Source of the DNA: Candidatus Eremiobacteraceae bacterium
GTDB taxonomy: Bacteria > Vulcanimicrobiota > Vulcanimicrobiia > Eremiobacterales > Eremiobacteraceae
Direction of reading: 5' to 3'
Assembly (NCBI GenBank): GCA_035710745.1
Contig: DASTCX010000039.1
Span: 1-64,000 of the forward strand
Length of the DNA stretch: 64,000 nt
Shown: positions 1 to 10,361 of the stretch, piece after piece
Layout: each line of letters starts with the position of its first letter
Position numbering within the stretch: position 1 is the stretch's first letter
Notes under the pieces: generated by a model
What the model saw: the letters and a program-made list of their open reading frames with translations, nothing else
The model's database searches: none
Told to the model about the DNA's origin: nothing
Position numbers and translations under genes: made by a program

Positions 1-141
1 GAGATGGTCATGCCGGGGGACAACGTGCGGATGATCGTCGAGCTGATCACGCCGATCGCGTGCGAGGAAGGCTTGCGCTTCGCGATCCGCGAGGGCGGCC
101 GGACGGTCGGCGCAGGCGTCGTCACCAAGGTCATCGAGTAG
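1..141 (+). CDS. tuf: Elongation factor Tu, C-terminal end (partial)
   Basis: The window opens inside a reading frame encoding the last 46 residues of EF-Tu, the GTPase that delivers aminoacyl-tRNA to the ribosome. The end reads [19 protein letters not shown], then [18 protein letters not shown], which is the domain III signature of bacterial EF-Tu, ending at TAG. Only the 3' end is present, so GTPase motifs cannot be checked. It lies directly upstream of rpmG, tRNA-Trp, secE and nusG, a common bacterial order. Confidence 0.95.
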   Translation, partial: EMVMPGDNVRMIVELITPIACEEGLRFAIREGGRTVGAGVVTKVIE

Positions 142-151
142 GCGAGCAGAG

Positions 152-316
152 ATGGCGAAGAAAGAAAACCGGGTCATCATCACGCTCGCGTGCGGCGACT
201 GCAAGCGCCGCAACTACACGTCGATGAAAAATCGTCAGCATACGACGGCGCGGCTGGAGATCAAGAAGTATTGCAAGTGGTGCAAGTGCCACAAGCCGCA
301 CAAAGAGACGCGATAA
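152..316 (+). CDS. rpmG: 50S ribosomal protein L33
   Basis: A 54-residue basic protein starting [18 protein letters not shown]. It keeps the CxxC...CxxC cysteine pairs (CGDC near residue 14, CKWC near residue 42) of the zinc-binding form of L33. The ORF lies 10 nt after tuf, with a purine-rich GAGCAGAG before the ATG. Length and the YTSMKN core fit the family. It is a component of the large ribosomal subunit near the E site. Confidence 0.95.
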   Translation: MAKKENRVIITLACGDCKRRNYTSMKNRQHTTARLEIKKYCKWCKCHKPHKETR

Positions 317-334
317 GGAGAGGACCGGCGGCGT

Positions 335-410
335 AGGGCGGTAGCTCAATTGGTAGAGTAGCGGTCTCCAAAACCGTTGGTTGCAGGTTCGAGTCCTGTC
401 CGCCCTGCCA
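335..410 (+). tRNA. tRNA-Trp (anticodon CCA)
   Basis: A cloverleaf can be drawn. The acceptor stem pairs AGGGCGG with CCGCCCT, the D arm contains GCTCAATTGGTAGAG, the anticodon loop CTCCAAA places CCA at positions 34-36, and the T arm is CAGGTTCGAGTCCTG. The 3' CCA is encoded. Its location between rpmG and secE is the usual place for tRNA-Trp in many bacteria. Confidence 0.97.
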
Positions 411-412
411 GT

Positions 413-727
413 ATGTCGCCGGAAGCAGGAAGCAAAGTCGTGAAAGGCATCAAGGATCCGCCCGACGGCAAGACGTCGAACGTTATGAAGAACGATCCGA
501 AGCGGGATAAGGCTGCCGAGGCGCGCGTCGAAGAACGCGAGCGCCGCTATCGGGCGTTTCAGGACGGCTTGCGCGCGATCGTTTCGGAAATGAAACGCGT
601 GACGTGGCCGAGCCGCGAAGAGTGGGTATCGGCGACACTCGTGACGATCGGTCTCGTGCTCATCGTCGCGGTCTGGACGACGGCGATCGGCCAGCTCGCG
701 GTCTGGATCTTCAAGACAGGGCAATGA
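413..727 (+). CDS. secE: Preprotein translocase subunit SecE
   Basis: Single-pass SecE of about 104 residues. The conserved amphipathic motif EMKRVTWPSREEW precedes one hydrophobic segment (ATLVTIGLVLIVAVWTTAIG). SecE clamps SecY in the plasma membrane. The charged N-terminal region is long. The ATG at 413 lies just 3 nt after the tRNA and lacks a clear Shine-Dalgarno; an in-frame ATG at 485 would give a shorter SecE of more typical length, so the start is uncertain. The stop overlaps the nusG ATG. Confidence 0.9.
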   Translation: MSPEAGSKVVKGIKDPPDGKTSNVMKNDPKRDKAAEARVEERERRYRAFQDGLRAIVSEMKRVTWPSREEWVSATLVTIGLVLIVAVWTTAIGQLAVWIFKTGQ

Positions 728-1467
728 CGGACGAAGTGGTGGAAGAGCTCGAACAGCGCGACGAGGCACTAGCGGCTTCGGACGACATCCTTGACGTCGC
801 GAACGAGGGCGCCGACGCGAGCGCGCTCGAGATCGAGAGCGAAGAGGCGGCCGAGGCCGCAGAGGTAGACGAATCGGTCGTGGATTCTGACGAACCTGCC
901 GCGGAACCGGCGGAGCCTGTCGAGATCGTCGATCCGGATCGCAAGTGGTACGTCATCCACACGTATTCGGGCTACGAGAACAAGGTCAAGGCGAATCTCG
1001 AGCGGCGCATCAAGTCGATGGCCATGCAAGATTTCGTCTACCGTGTCCTCGTTCCGATGGACAAAGAAGTCGAGTTCAAGGACGGCAAGCGGCGCGAGGT
1101 CGAGAAGAAGGTGTATCCCGGCTACGTCCTCGTCGAGATGAAGATGACCGACGCGTCGTGGTACGTCGTGCGCAACACGCAAGGCGTCACCGGCTTCGTC
1201 GGATCGCCGGGCTCGGGCGAAAAGCCGCTTCCGCTCGCAGACAAAGAAGTGAAGACGATCCTCAAGCAGATGGGCATCGAGACGCCGAAGCTCAAGATCG
1301 ACTTCAGCAGAGGGGACCGCGTCAAGGTGACGTCCGGACCGTTCTTCGACTTCACCGGCACGGTCGACGAGATCGACCCGCAGAAGGAGAAGCTGCGCGC
1401 GCTCATATCGATCTTCGGCCGCGAGACGCCGGTCGAGCTCGAGTTCTATCAGGTCGAAAAGGTATAA
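724..1467 (+). CDS. nusG: Transcription termination/antitermination factor NusG
   Basis: A 247-residue NusG. Residues 1 to about 70 form an acidic, alanine/glutamate-rich extension not found in short NusG proteins. The NGN domain then starts at [19 protein letters not shown], and a C-terminal KOW domain follows ([19 protein letters not shown]). It binds RNA polymerase and couples to Rho or the ribosome. Translation is coupled to secE by an ATGA overlap. The acidic extension is reminiscent of some actinobacterial NusG proteins. Confidence 0.95.
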   Translation: MTDEVVEELEQRDEALAASDDILDVANEGADASALEIESEEAAEAAEVDESVVDSDEPAAEPAEPVEIVDPDRKWYVIHTYSGYENKVKANLERRIKSMAMQDFVYRVLVPMDKEVEFKDGKRREVEKKVYPGYVLVEMKMTDASWYVVRNTQGVTGFVGSPGSGEKPLPLADKEVKTILKQMGIETPKLKIDFSRGDRVKVTSGPFFDFTGTVDEIDPQKEKLRALISIFGRETPVELEFYQVEKV

Positions 1468-1469
1468 CC

Positions 1470-1889
1470 GTGAAGAAGGTCATCGCGAAGATCACGCTAC
1501 AGTGCAATGCCGGCAAAGCGACGCCGGCGCCGCCCGTCGGGCCGGCGCTTGGTCAGCACGGCATCAATATCATGGAGTTCTGCAAGACGTACAACGAGCG
1601 GACGGCCAAGGAAGCCGGCCAGATCATTCCGGCCGTCATCACGGTATACGAAGACCGCTCGTTCACATTCATCTTGAAGACGCCGCCCGCGTCGGAGCTC
1701 ATAAAGAAGGCTGCCGGCGTCGAGAAAGGCTCGGGCGAGCCGAATCGCAAGAAGGTCGGCAAGCTGACCCCGTCCGCGTTGCGCGAGATCGCGCAGAAGA
1801 AGATGAACGACCTCAACGCCAACGACATAGACGCGGCGATGAAGATCGTCGCCGGCACCGCGCGGTCGATGGGCATCGAAGTCGGATAA
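1470..1889 (+). CDS. rplK: 50S ribosomal protein L11
   Basis: A 139-residue L11 starting at GTG two bases after nusG, preceded by GAAAAGG. The signatures [20 protein letters not shown] and [19 protein letters not shown] are intact, and the C-terminal rRNA-binding domain ends in ARSMGIEVG. It forms the GTPase-associated centre with 23S rRNA and the L10/L7/L12 stalk, whose genes follow. Confidence 0.97.
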   Translation: MKKVIAKITLQCNAGKATPAPPVGPALGQHGINIMEFCKTYNERTAKEAGQIIPAVITVYEDRSFTFILKTPPASELIKKAAGVEKGSGEPNRKKVGKLTPSALREIAQKKMNDLNANDIDAAMKIVAGTARSMGIEVG

Positions 1890-1947
1890 CCTCAGATATC
1901 CGTGGGAGGAGCGAGTCGCTCCGCTTGGACCACAAGGAGACTACAAG

Positions 1948-2652
1948 TTGAGCAAGCACGGTAAGAAGTATCTGGAGAGCGTCAAGTCGCTCGGCGAAGA
2001 GCGGCTCGTCGATCCGATAGGCGCCGTCAAGGCTATCAAGGCGACGGCGAAGGCGAAATTCGACGAGACGGTCGAGGTGCACATCCGTCTCGGCGTCGAC
2101 CAGAAGAAGAGCGATCAGAACGTCCGCGGCACGGTCGTGCTTCCGCACGGCACCGGCAAGACGAAGCGCGTCATCGTCTTCGCGAAGGGTGAGAAGGCGA
2201 AGGAGGCGACCGAGGCCGGCGCCGACGTCGTGGGCGACGATGATCTCATCGAACGCGTCAAGGGCGGCTGGGGCGATTTCGACATCGCGGTCGCGACGCC
2301 GGACATGATGGGCGCCGTCGGCTCGAAGCTCGGCAAGATCCTCGCGCAACGCATGCCGAACCCGAAGGTCGGCACGGTGACGAATAATCTGCGCCAGGCG
2401 GTCGGTGAGATCAAAGCCGGCAAGGTGGAGTATCGGCTCGACAAGACGGCGATCATCCACTGCATCGTCGGCAAGGCGTCGTTCACCGAAGAGGCGCTGC
2501 TGGACAATTTCACGGCGCTCATGGACGCGATCGTCCGCGCCAAGCCGGCGTCTGCGAAGGGCACGTACCTGCGCAGCGTTACGCTCGCGACGACGATGGG
2601 TCCGGGCGTACGCGTCGATCCGACGCGGCTCAAGTCCGCAACGGCGGCATGA
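1948..2652 (+). CDS. rplA: 50S ribosomal protein L1
   Basis: A 234-residue L1. The TTG start follows a strong AAGGAGA at a good distance. Diagnostic segments include [20 protein letters not shown] and [15 protein letters not shown], and the C-terminus carries GPGVRVDP. It binds 23S rRNA at the L1 stalk and in many bacteria represses its own operon. It is the second gene of the L11-L1 pair. A type B palindrome lies 15 nt after its stop. Confidence 0.97.
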   Translation: MSKHGKKYLESVKSLGEERLVDPIGAVKAIKATAKAKFDETVEVHIRLGVDQKKSDQNVRGTVVLPHGTGKTKRVIVFAKGEKAKEATEAGADVVGDDDLIERVKGGWGDFDIAVATPDMMGAVGSKLGKILAQRMPNPKVGTVTNNLRQAVGEIKAGKVEYRLDKTAIIHCIVGKASFTEEALLDNFTALMDAIVRAKPASAKGTYLRSVTLATTMGPGVRVDPTRLKSATAA

Positions 2653-2667
2653 CATAAAGATTTGAGG

Positions 2668-2690
2668 CGGTCGACCGTAAAGGTCGACCG
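2668..2690 (-). repeat. Interspersed palindrome, type B, reverse orientation, solo
   Basis: Inverted repeat with arms CGGTCGACC and GGTCGACCG around GTAAA. Read on the minus strand it is the type B unit with centre TTTAC, preceded by GGAA and followed by CCGCC. It lies between rplA and the L10 leader. Confidence 0.85.
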
Positions 2691-2697
2691 TTCCAAC

Positions 2698-2800
2698 CGG
2701 ACGTCCGATGACAGCAGGCCGCGCTCGCGCGCGTTAATCCCCGAAAGGGGACCTGCCGAGGAAGTGAACGGGTTTGACGGAGCCTCTCGCTCCGGACGGC
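2698..2800 (+). promoter_or_regulatory. Ribosomal protein L10 leader
   Basis: The 200 nt upstream of rplJ contain the two hallmarks of the bacterial L10 leader: GACAGCAGG on one side and the complementary CCTGCCGAGG on the other, separated by hairpins (for example CCCCGAAAGGGG). Known L10 leaders bind the L10(L12)4 complex and repress rplJL. The boundaries are approximate, set from the paired blocks and the downstream hairpins; a covariance-model search was not possible here. Confidence 0.75.
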
Positions 2801-2870
2801 ACGGGCGCTTTCTCGAGGACTCTCGAGAGGGCGTTCGTCACGTTCAGAGCGAGGAGGTGAATACACGACC

Positions 2871-3404
2871 ATGCCTACCGAGAAAAAGAACGAAGCGATC
2901 GAGGAGCTCAAGCAAAGGCTTGCGGCGCATCCGAACGTCTTCTTCACCGACTTCCGCGGACTGACGGTCACCGAGCTGCGCACGTTGCGAAACGCGCTCC
3001 GCAAGGAATCCGTCTCGTACGAAGTCGTGAAGAACACGCTCTTCGGCATCGCGATCGGCGGCGAGAAGCGGACGGAGCTCAAGTCCGTGCTCGAAGGACC
3101 GACCGGGATCGCCTTCGTCGGACCGGACCCGGTCGGTGCCGCAAAAGCGCTGACGCAGTTCGCGAACGACTCGAAGAAGCTGCAGATCAAGGCCGCGATC
3201 GTCGACGGACGCGTCATCGATCGCGCGCAGATCGAGGCGCTGTCGAAGGTGCCGCCGCGCGGCGAGCTCCTGTCGCGACTCGTCGGCAGCCTGCGCTCTC
3301 CGATCTACCGACTGCACGGAGCGATGCAAGGCCACCACCGTCGTCTGGTCTACGTGCTCAGCGCGATCCACGAGAAGCGCGCGCAAGCCGAACCAGCCGC
3401 TTAA
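2871..3404 (+). CDS. rplJ: 50S ribosomal protein L10
   Basis: A 177-residue L10 starting MPTEKKNEAIEELKQRL after a strong GAGGAGGTG. The N-terminal rRNA-binding domain contains FFTDFRGLTVTELRTLRNAL and VKNTLFGIA. The C-terminal helix that anchors L7/L12 dimers follows (YRLHGAMQGHHRRLVYVL). It is the base of the ribosomal stalk, probably autoregulated through the leader just upstream, and is followed by rplL. Confidence 0.96.
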   Translation: MPTEKKNEAIEELKQRLAAHPNVFFTDFRGLTVTELRTLRNALRKESVSYEVVKNTLFGIAIGGEKRTELKSVLEGPTGIAFVGPDPVGAAKALTQFANDSKKLQIKAAIVDGRVIDRAQIEALSKVPPRGELLSRLVGSLRSPIYRLHGAMQGHHRRLVYVLSAIHEKRAQAEPAA

Positions 3405-3420
3405 GCACTAAGAATTGTAG

Positions 3421-3459
3421 CGGTCGAGCTTTAGCTCGACCGGCCGAGCGCTGCTCGGC
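3421..3459 (+). repeat. Interspersed palindrome, type C, with second hairpin
   Basis: Arms CGGTCGAGCT and AGCTCGACCG surround TT (3421-3442). A second 17-nt hairpin follows at once (3443-3459), with stem GCCGAGC/GCTCGGC. The copy at 32636 has the same composite layout and the same TTGTAG prefix. It lies between rplJ and rplL. Confidence 0.88.
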
Positions 3460-3483
3460 ATGAGAAAGGAAATCAGGACAATC

Positions 3484-3861
3484 ATGGCTATCAGCGAATT
3501 GCTCGATCAGATCGACAAGCTCACGGTCGTCGAGCTCCACGAGTTCGTCAAAGCGCTCGAGGAGAAGTACGGCGTTACGGCGGCGGCACCGGTCGCGGTC
3601 GCGGCTGCGGGCGGCGGTGGCGCAGCAGCGCCTGCCGCGGAAGCGAAGACCGAATTCGACGTCATCCTCACGGCGGCCGGCGAGAAGAAGATCAACGTCA
3701 TCAAGGTCGTGCGCGAAGTCGTGCCCGGCCTCGGCCTCAAGGAAGCTAAGGACCTCGTCGAGGGTGCTCCCAAGGCCGTCAAGACCGGCGTCACAAAGGA
3801 AGAAGCCGACGCGGTCAAGGCCAAGCTCGAAAGCGAAGGCGCGAAGGTCGAGATTAAGTAG
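3484..3861 (+). CDS. rplL: 50S ribosomal protein L7/L12
   Basis: A 125-residue L7/L12. The N-terminal dimerisation domain ([20 protein letters not shown]) is followed by an alanine/glycine-rich hinge (residues about 35-55) and the C-terminal factor-binding domain ([35 protein letters not shown]). The start at 3484 is preferred because GAAAGGAAATCAGGA acts as ribosome binding site; an upstream in-frame ATG at 3460 would add an unusual leader. An intrinsic terminator follows. Confidence 0.96.
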   Translation: MAISELLDQIDKLTVVELHEFVKALEEKYGVTAAAPVAVAAAGGGGAAAPAAEAKTEFDVILTAAGEKKINVIKVVREVVPGLGLKEAKDLVEGAPKAVKTGVTKEEADAVKAKLESEGAKVEIK

Positions 3862-3888
3862 TACGATCCGCAGGTCAACGAAACGGAT

Positions 3889-3919
3889 GCGCCGAGGGTC
3901 GCCCTCGGCGCTCTTTTTC
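3889..3919 (+). terminator. Rho-independent terminator after rplL
   Basis: A perfect GC-rich stem GCGCCGAGGG/CCCTCGGCGC with a very short loop is followed by TCTTTTTCT. It ends the ribosomal protein transcript. Confidence 0.9.
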
Positions 3920-3927
3920 TAAGCGGG

Positions 3928-3956
3928 TTCACAGACGTAAGCCCAGCTGTTAGGAT
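3928..3956 (+). promoter_or_regulatory. Probable housekeeping promoter for the DHA2 transporter
   Basis: TTCACA (3928-3933) and TAGGAT (3951-3956) are separated by 17 bp, close to the sigma-70 -35/-10 consensus. The GTG start at 3968 is only 11 nt past the -10 box, so the mRNA would be nearly leaderless. No Shine-Dalgarno is seen, which agrees with that. Confidence 0.5.
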
Positions 3957-3967
3957 ACTATAGAAGC

Positions 3968-5575
3968 GTGAGCAGCGCGACCATAGCACGCACGAGCGGC
4001 GTGCGCCAAGAGATCAACCCAGCCGAGCCTGGCCAGCGGCGCTTGGCTCTGATCAGCCTTGCCGTCATGCTCGGCATGATCATGGCGATCATCGACACGA
4101 CGATCGTCAATGTCGCGCTCAACCAGATCGGCGGCAATCTCGGCGCGTCGCTCGACGAGGTCGGTTGGGTCGCCACCGGATATCTGCTCTCGGCGGTCAT
4201 CATCATGCCGCTCAACGGGTGGTTGACCGCGAGGTTCGGACGCAAGAACTACTACGCGGTTTCGGTCGCGATCTTCACGATCGCGTCGGCGCTATGCGGT
4301 ACGGCGACGAACATCTGGCAGCTCGTCGCCTATCGCGTCATCCAAGGCATCGGCGGCGGTGCGCTCCAGCCGACCGCGCAAGCCATCCTCTTCGAGTCGT
4401 TCCCACCCGAGAAGCGTTCGCAGAGCATGGCGCTTTTCGGCCTCGGAGCGATGGTCGGGCCGGCGGTCGGGCCGCTTCTCGGCGGTTACCTCGTGTCGAA
4501 TTACAATTGGCCGCTGATCTTCTATATCAACCTGCCGATCGGCATCGTCGCATTCTTCATGGCGCTCGCCTTCATTGACGACCCGCACTACATCGAGAAG
4601 CACGAGCAGCCGCTCGACGTGCTTGCGCTCGGCTTGCTCACTATCGGCCTCGCGTCGCTCCAGTACGTCCTCGAGCGCGGACAACATGACGATTGGTTCA
4701 ACTCCCCGCTCATCATCGTGCTGACCGTGAGCTCGATCATCTGCCTCGTCGCGTTCGTTTGGCGTGAGCTGCGGGTGGAGAACCCGCTCGTCGACCTGCG
4801 CGTCTTCGCGAACCGGACGTTCACCGCCGGCAACATCGTCGGCATCGTCACCGGTTTCGGCTTGTTCGGACTGAGCCTCATCTTGCCGCTGTTCATGCAG
4901 GCGCTGCTCGGATGGGATGCGTGGCAGACCGGCGTCGCGTTGTTGCCCGGCGCGCTCGCGACGGCGCTGAGCATGCTCGTCATCGGGCGGCTGTCGAATC
5001 GCATCGATGCCCGCCTCATCATGGCCGCCGGGCTGGCGATGTTCGCGTTCTCGACCTGGGCGATGAGCCACCTGACGCAGCAATCCGGCTTCTGGGATAT
5101 CTTCTGGCCGCGGGCGTGGCAAGGTTTCGCGCTTGGCTTCATCTTCGTGCCGCTTTCGGTCGTCACGATCTCCGCGCTGCGCCGGGATCAGATCGCTAAC
5201 GCGACGGGCATCGGCACGTTGCTTCGGCAGATCGGCGGCAGTCTCGGCATCGCGTTTCTGACGACCTATCTTCAGGGCGACATCCAGCGCGTCTACGCCT
5301 CGCTTGCGTCGCAGATCAACGACGGCCGGTCGATCGTCCAACAGGCGATCGCGGCGGCAGCCGCCAGGATCATGGCGACCGGCGCGACTGCGACGGAGGC
5401 GCACCAGACGGCGCTCATGCAGATCGCTGGGCAGCTCCAGCTCAATGCGACGGCGATCGCGTACGAGGATCTCTTCCGGATCTCGGCGCTGCTCTTCTTC
5501 GTGACGCTGCCCGCGGTGCTGCTGCTCCAGAAGAGCAAGCGCGTCCCCGGCCCGGCCCCGCTGCACGCCGAGTAG
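3968..5575 (+). CDS. MFS drug efflux transporter, DHA2 (EmrB/QacA) family
   Basis: A 535-residue hydrophobic protein with about 14 predicted membrane helices. The first helix carries the DHA2 signature IIDTTIVNVALNQIGG. Motif A lies in NGWLTARFGRKN and motif C-like glycines in GLGAMVGPAVGPLLGGYLV. Such proteins are proton-driven exporters of drugs or other amphiphiles, usually pairing with an EmrA adaptor in diderms; none is adjacent. The GTG start gives an unstructured N-terminus of about 30 residues. The substrate cannot be predicted. Three palindromes follow the stop. Confidence 0.9.
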   Translation: MSSATIARTSGVRQEINPAEPGQRRLALISLAVMLGMIMAIIDTTIVNVALNQIGGNLGASLDEVGWVATGYLLSAVIIMPLNGWLTARFGRKNYYAVSVAIFTIASALCGTATNIWQLVAYRVIQGIGGGALQPTAQAILFESFPPEKRSQSMALFGLGAMVGPAVGPLLGGYLVSNYNWPLIFYINLPIGIVAFFMALAFIDDPHYIEKHEQPLDVLALGLLTIGLASLQYVLERGQHDDWFNSPLIIVLTVSSIICLVAFVWRELRVENPLVDLRVFANRTFTAGNIVGIVTGFGLFGLSLILPLFMQALLGWDAWQTGVALLPGALATALSMLVIGRLSNRIDARLIMAAGLAMFAFSTWAMSHLTQQSGFWDIFWPRAWQGFALGFIFVPLSVVTISALRRDQIANATGIGTLLRQIGGSLGIAFLTTYLQGDIQRVYASLASQINDGRSIVQQAIAAAAARIMATGATATEAHQTALMQIAGQLQLNATAIAYEDLFRISALLFFVTLPAVLLLQKSKRVPGPAPLHAE

Positions 5576-5592
5576 GCACCAACGCAAGGGAG

Positions 5593-5614
5593 CGGTCGAG
5601 ATTTATCTCGACCG
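5593..5614 (+). repeat. Interspersed palindrome, type A (array 1, unit 1)
   Basis: Arms CGGTCGAGAT and ATCTCGACCG surround TT; flanks are GGGAG before and CCGTGGCC after. First unit of a three-hairpin array between the convergent MFS and M48 genes. Confidence 0.88.
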
Positions 5615-5644
5615 CCGTGGCCATACCACTCAGATAGATTGAAG

Positions 5645-5667
5645 CGGTCGACCTTTACGGTCGACCG
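5645..5667 (+). repeat. Interspersed palindrome, type B (array 1, unit 2)
   Basis: Arms CGGTCGACC and GGTCGACCG surround TTTAC; followed by CCGCGGTC. It starts 52 nt after the first unit. Confidence 0.88.
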
Positions 5668-5696
5668 CCGCGGTCTTATCAAATGAGAGAATGTAG

Positions 5697-5718
5697 CGGT
5701 CGAGCTTTAGCTCGATTG
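5697..5718 (+). repeat. Interspersed palindrome, type C (array 1, unit 3)
   Basis: Arms CGGTCGAGCT and AGCTCGATTG surround TT, with the outer right arm mutated (CGATTG instead of CGACCG). It starts 52 nt after unit 2 and ends 12 nt before the stop of the M48 gene. Confidence 0.82.
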
Positions 5719-5730
5719 CCGGTGCCTCTG

Positions 5731-6585
5731 CTACGAGGGCTTGTAGATAAGGCTCGTGTCGGTTGTCGACTTCGTAAGACCGCTCGTGACCGTTAGTCTA
5801 CTCGAATACTTGCCGAACTGCTTCGGGTCGCTCTTAAAAAACTGCTCGATGCGCGAGATGCGATCGCTCGTCGCCGGGTGGTCTTGCACATACTGCTCGA
5901 AGCCGGCGTTGCCGTAAAGTTTTTCGAGTTTCTGGAAGAACCAGACCATGCCCCAGGGGTTGTAGCCTGCCTGGCCGGCGAGGATGACGCCCTCGTGATC
6001 CGCCTGGTATTCCTGTGCGCGGCTGAAGTTCAAAAACGCGTAGCTGCCGAGGTAATTGACGAGGTCGAACGTCATCTGATTGTGGATGAAGATGCTCAGC
6101 ACGCTGCCGATGATCTGGGCGGTCTGCGCTTTGTGGATCCGGTCCATGACGTGGCCGAGCACGAGGTGTCCGGTTTCGTGGCCGAGGACGCTGGCGAGCT
6201 CGTCCTCGTTCTCGGCCTGCGCCATGAGCGCATCGTTCACGTAGACGCTGCCGCCGGGCACCGAAAACGCGTTGACATCCTTACCCTTGACGAGGATCCA
6301 GTTCTGGTTGTACCATCGCGGCTGATTCGCGGCGGCGATCTTATCGCCCACCGCACGGAGCGCGGGATACCAGGGGGACGTGTCCTCGATCTGGTTCTGG
6401 CTGCGAAGCTGCTGGTAGACTTGGTTGCCTATCTGGCGTTCCTGATCGTGCGCGTCGGCCAAGGCTTCGCTCGGCAGCGCTGCTGCGGCGACTGCCGCGA
6501 TAGCAGCGGCGCCGGCACCCTTCAAAAGGTCGGATCGCTTGAGCAACGCGGGGTTGCAATGGAGGCAGTATTCGGCGGGTTTCAT
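5731..6585 (-). CDS. M48 family metalloprotease, exported
   Basis: A 284-residue zinc peptidase. The N-terminus has a basic patch (LLKRSD) and a long alanine-rich hydrophobic stretch (residues 22-44), resembling a signal peptide or membrane anchor. The zinc motif HETGH is at residues 136-140, with a third ligand candidate Glu192 in QEYQADHEG, the M48B pattern. The C-terminal DHPATSDRISRIEQFF is typical of BepA/YfgC/LoiP-like periplasmic M48 proteins involved in envelope quality control. No TPR domain follows. It lies downstream of the TonB-C gene on the same strand. Confidence 0.88.
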   Translation of the reverse strand: MKPAEYCLHCNPALLKRSDLLKGAGAAAIAAVAAAALPSEALADAHDQERQIGNQVYQQLRSQNQIEDTSPWYPALRAVGDKIAAANQPRWYNQNWILVKGKDVNAFSVPGGSVYVNDALMAQAENEDELASVLGHETGHLVLGHVMDRIHKAQTAQIIGSVLSIFIHNQMTFDLVNYLGSYAFLNFSRAQEYQADHEGVILAGQAGYNPWGMVWFFQKLEKLYGNAGFEQYVQDHPATSDRISRIEQFFKSDPKQFGKYSSRLTVTSGLTKSTTDTSLIYKPS

Positions 6586-6648
6586 CGCTCTGATAACGTC
6601 TCTTGTGTCAGGTTTGTCGCGAATACCGGCCGGAGGCTCACCAAATTC

Positions 6649-8166
6649 TCAGATGTGGTTTCGGAAGAAGGCATCGCCGCCGGGCTCGGAGAGAAACCCA
6701 TACGATGTCAGGACGACGCGAAGGCCGGTGCCAGGCGAGGCCTCGTAGCGGCTCTTCATTGCAGCTTCCACAGCCGCTCGGTCGAGGTCGTCGTATCCGG
6801 AGGAACCGACGACAAGCGATGCCACCGGTTTGCCTTTGGGGTCGATGATCGTATCGACGAATACCCGACCGGTCGAATGTGCACTGAGTGCAGCCGGTGG
6901 GAAAACCGGCTGCGCGATCTGCTGTCCGAATATCGCCGGCTTGACGTTGAAGACCGAAGCTTGCTCGGGTGCTCCGGCCCAGACTCGATATGCGTGCTTG
7001 GCCGCAGCGCTTTGGTCCACGACGGCGTAGAACTTGTCGCACGTCGTTTGGTGCCCGTCTGCGTATGTGATCTTGTCTACCCACACTTTGGTCAAAGCCG
7101 CCGCCGACCAAGCGAACGCACCACGTGCATCGAGGTCGTTGCCCGAAGCGCCGGGCGGATTAGCAAATGCCACTTGATTCCAAGGTATCGAGTATCTCGT
7201 GCCCGACGCATCTTCTGCCGCTACCTCTAGGCTCGTGATATTCGCGGCGGACGTCGTAGCCACGACTGTGTACCAATCCGTTTCACCCGACTGGCCGGCG
7301 TTGGACAACCAACCGAACGAGATTTGTGCTGGGCATGAGTCGCGCGGCGCCTCCGGGGCCGGCGCCGGCCATTTGGGAAATGCATAGACGACCAGTTCGG
7401 CACCATCCGGATCAGGCTTCCCGTCCTTCAGCGGCGGCGCATATCTTATTCTGCGCGCTTCTGCTAGCGCATAAGTGTCGAGTCCGTCGTCTTGGCTTGA
7501 ATCGAGAATTCGGAAGTCATTTGGGAGCCCTGATGCGTTAAAAAATATCTCGATGTTCACGACGCCTTGAATGCCTTTAAGCATCTCTTGACGCGGATAT
7601 CCGTATCCGAGATCGACATTTCCGGGTGTCTCGTACACGTGCTTGGCGAAGCTCTGAACCGACGGATCGATCACATGCGCCGAATCGAACGTATCGATTT
7701 CGGTGCTCGCGATTCCGAACTCGCTTTGAACGTCCGTGACCGATTGCCAAGCTAGGCTGCAATCGATCCCTGCAGAGGTCGGAGAAGTCACGACACGAGA
7801 TATCGATACAGCGCTGATGTCCGCGGTCGGTCGATCGAACGTGCCGAGCGCACGGGGAACCTGCCACTTGTACGCCACCCGCTTATCCTGGGCCAGTGTG
7901 ACGTCTTGCCAGGTCGTCTCGTCGGTAGTGCTAGAGCCTGATGTGCGTAGCAAGAAAGAGATAGAAGAGACCTGACCCGCGCCACCCGTCACCGTGACCT
8001 GATAGCTCTCGTAAGCGCCCGATGCGGCGCGTCCGACGTCGACAACGGATTCGAGCGTGATAGGGCAGGTTGCTGCTTCCCCTCTCCCTGTGCAGAACAG
8101 CAGTCCAACGGCGGTCAACGCAGACCAAGCAACAGGCGAGATGCGCAATCCTGGAAATCGGTTCAC
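6649..8166 (-). CDS. Secreted protein with two TonB C-terminal-like domains
   Basis: 505 residues with a signal peptide (cleavage likely near GRGEA). Two regions resemble TonB_C: one around residues 195-265 (GVVNIEIFFNASGLPNDFRI, then ALAEARRIRYAPPLKDGKP) and one around 415-500 (IAQPVFPPAALSAHSTGRVF, then DRAAVEAAMKSRYEASPG). There is no membrane anchor or proline-rich spacer as in energy-transducing TonB, so it is probably a periplasmic or surface protein that reuses the fold. It lies upstream of the M48 gene on the same strand. The function is unknown. Confidence 0.75.
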   Translation of the reverse strand: MNRFPGLRISPVAWSALTAVGLLFCTGRGEAATCPITLESVVDVGRAASGAYESYQVTVTGGAGQVSSISFLLRTSGSSTTDETTWQDVTLAQDKRVAYKWQVPRALGTFDRPTADISAVSISRVVTSPTSAGIDCSLAWQSVTDVQSEFGIASTEIDTFDSAHVIDPSVQSFAKHVYETPGNVDLGYGYPRQEMLKGIQGVVNIEIFFNASGLPNDFRILDSSQDDGLDTYALAEARRIRYAPPLKDGKPDPDGAELVVYAFPKWPAPAPEAPRDSCPAQISFGWLSNAGQSGETDWYTVVATTSAANITSLEVAAEDASGTRYSIPWNQVAFANPPGASGNDLDARGAFAWSAAALTKVWVDKITYADGHQTTCDKFYAVVDQSAAAKHAYRVWAGAPEQASVFNVKPAIFGQQIAQPVFPPAALSAHSTGRVFVDTIIDPKGKPVASLVVGSSGYDDLDRAAVEAAMKSRYEASPGTGLRVVLTSYGFLSEPGGDAFFRNHI

Positions 8167-8222
8167 GCGGTGCCTCCCCTTATGGGGTGCTGCCGTCGTC
8201 CTTCGCTCAAGCGCGGCCGCGG

Positions 8223-8244
8223 CGGTCGAGATAAATCTCGACCG
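8223..8244 (-). repeat. Interspersed palindrome, type A, reverse orientation, solo
   Basis: Arms CGGTCGAGAT and ATCTCGACCG surround AA. On the minus strand it reads as type A with the usual GGGAG prefix and CCGCGGCC suffix. It lies between hppA and the TonB-C gene. Confidence 0.87.
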
Positions 8245-8261
8245 CTCCCATCAACCGATAC

Positions 8262-10361
<2,100 letters not shown>

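Noticed and set aside
131-769. Long minus-strand frame over rpmG, tRNA-Trp and secE
   Set aside because: Arginine-rich shadow of high-GC coding sequence; covers a tRNA and three core genes.
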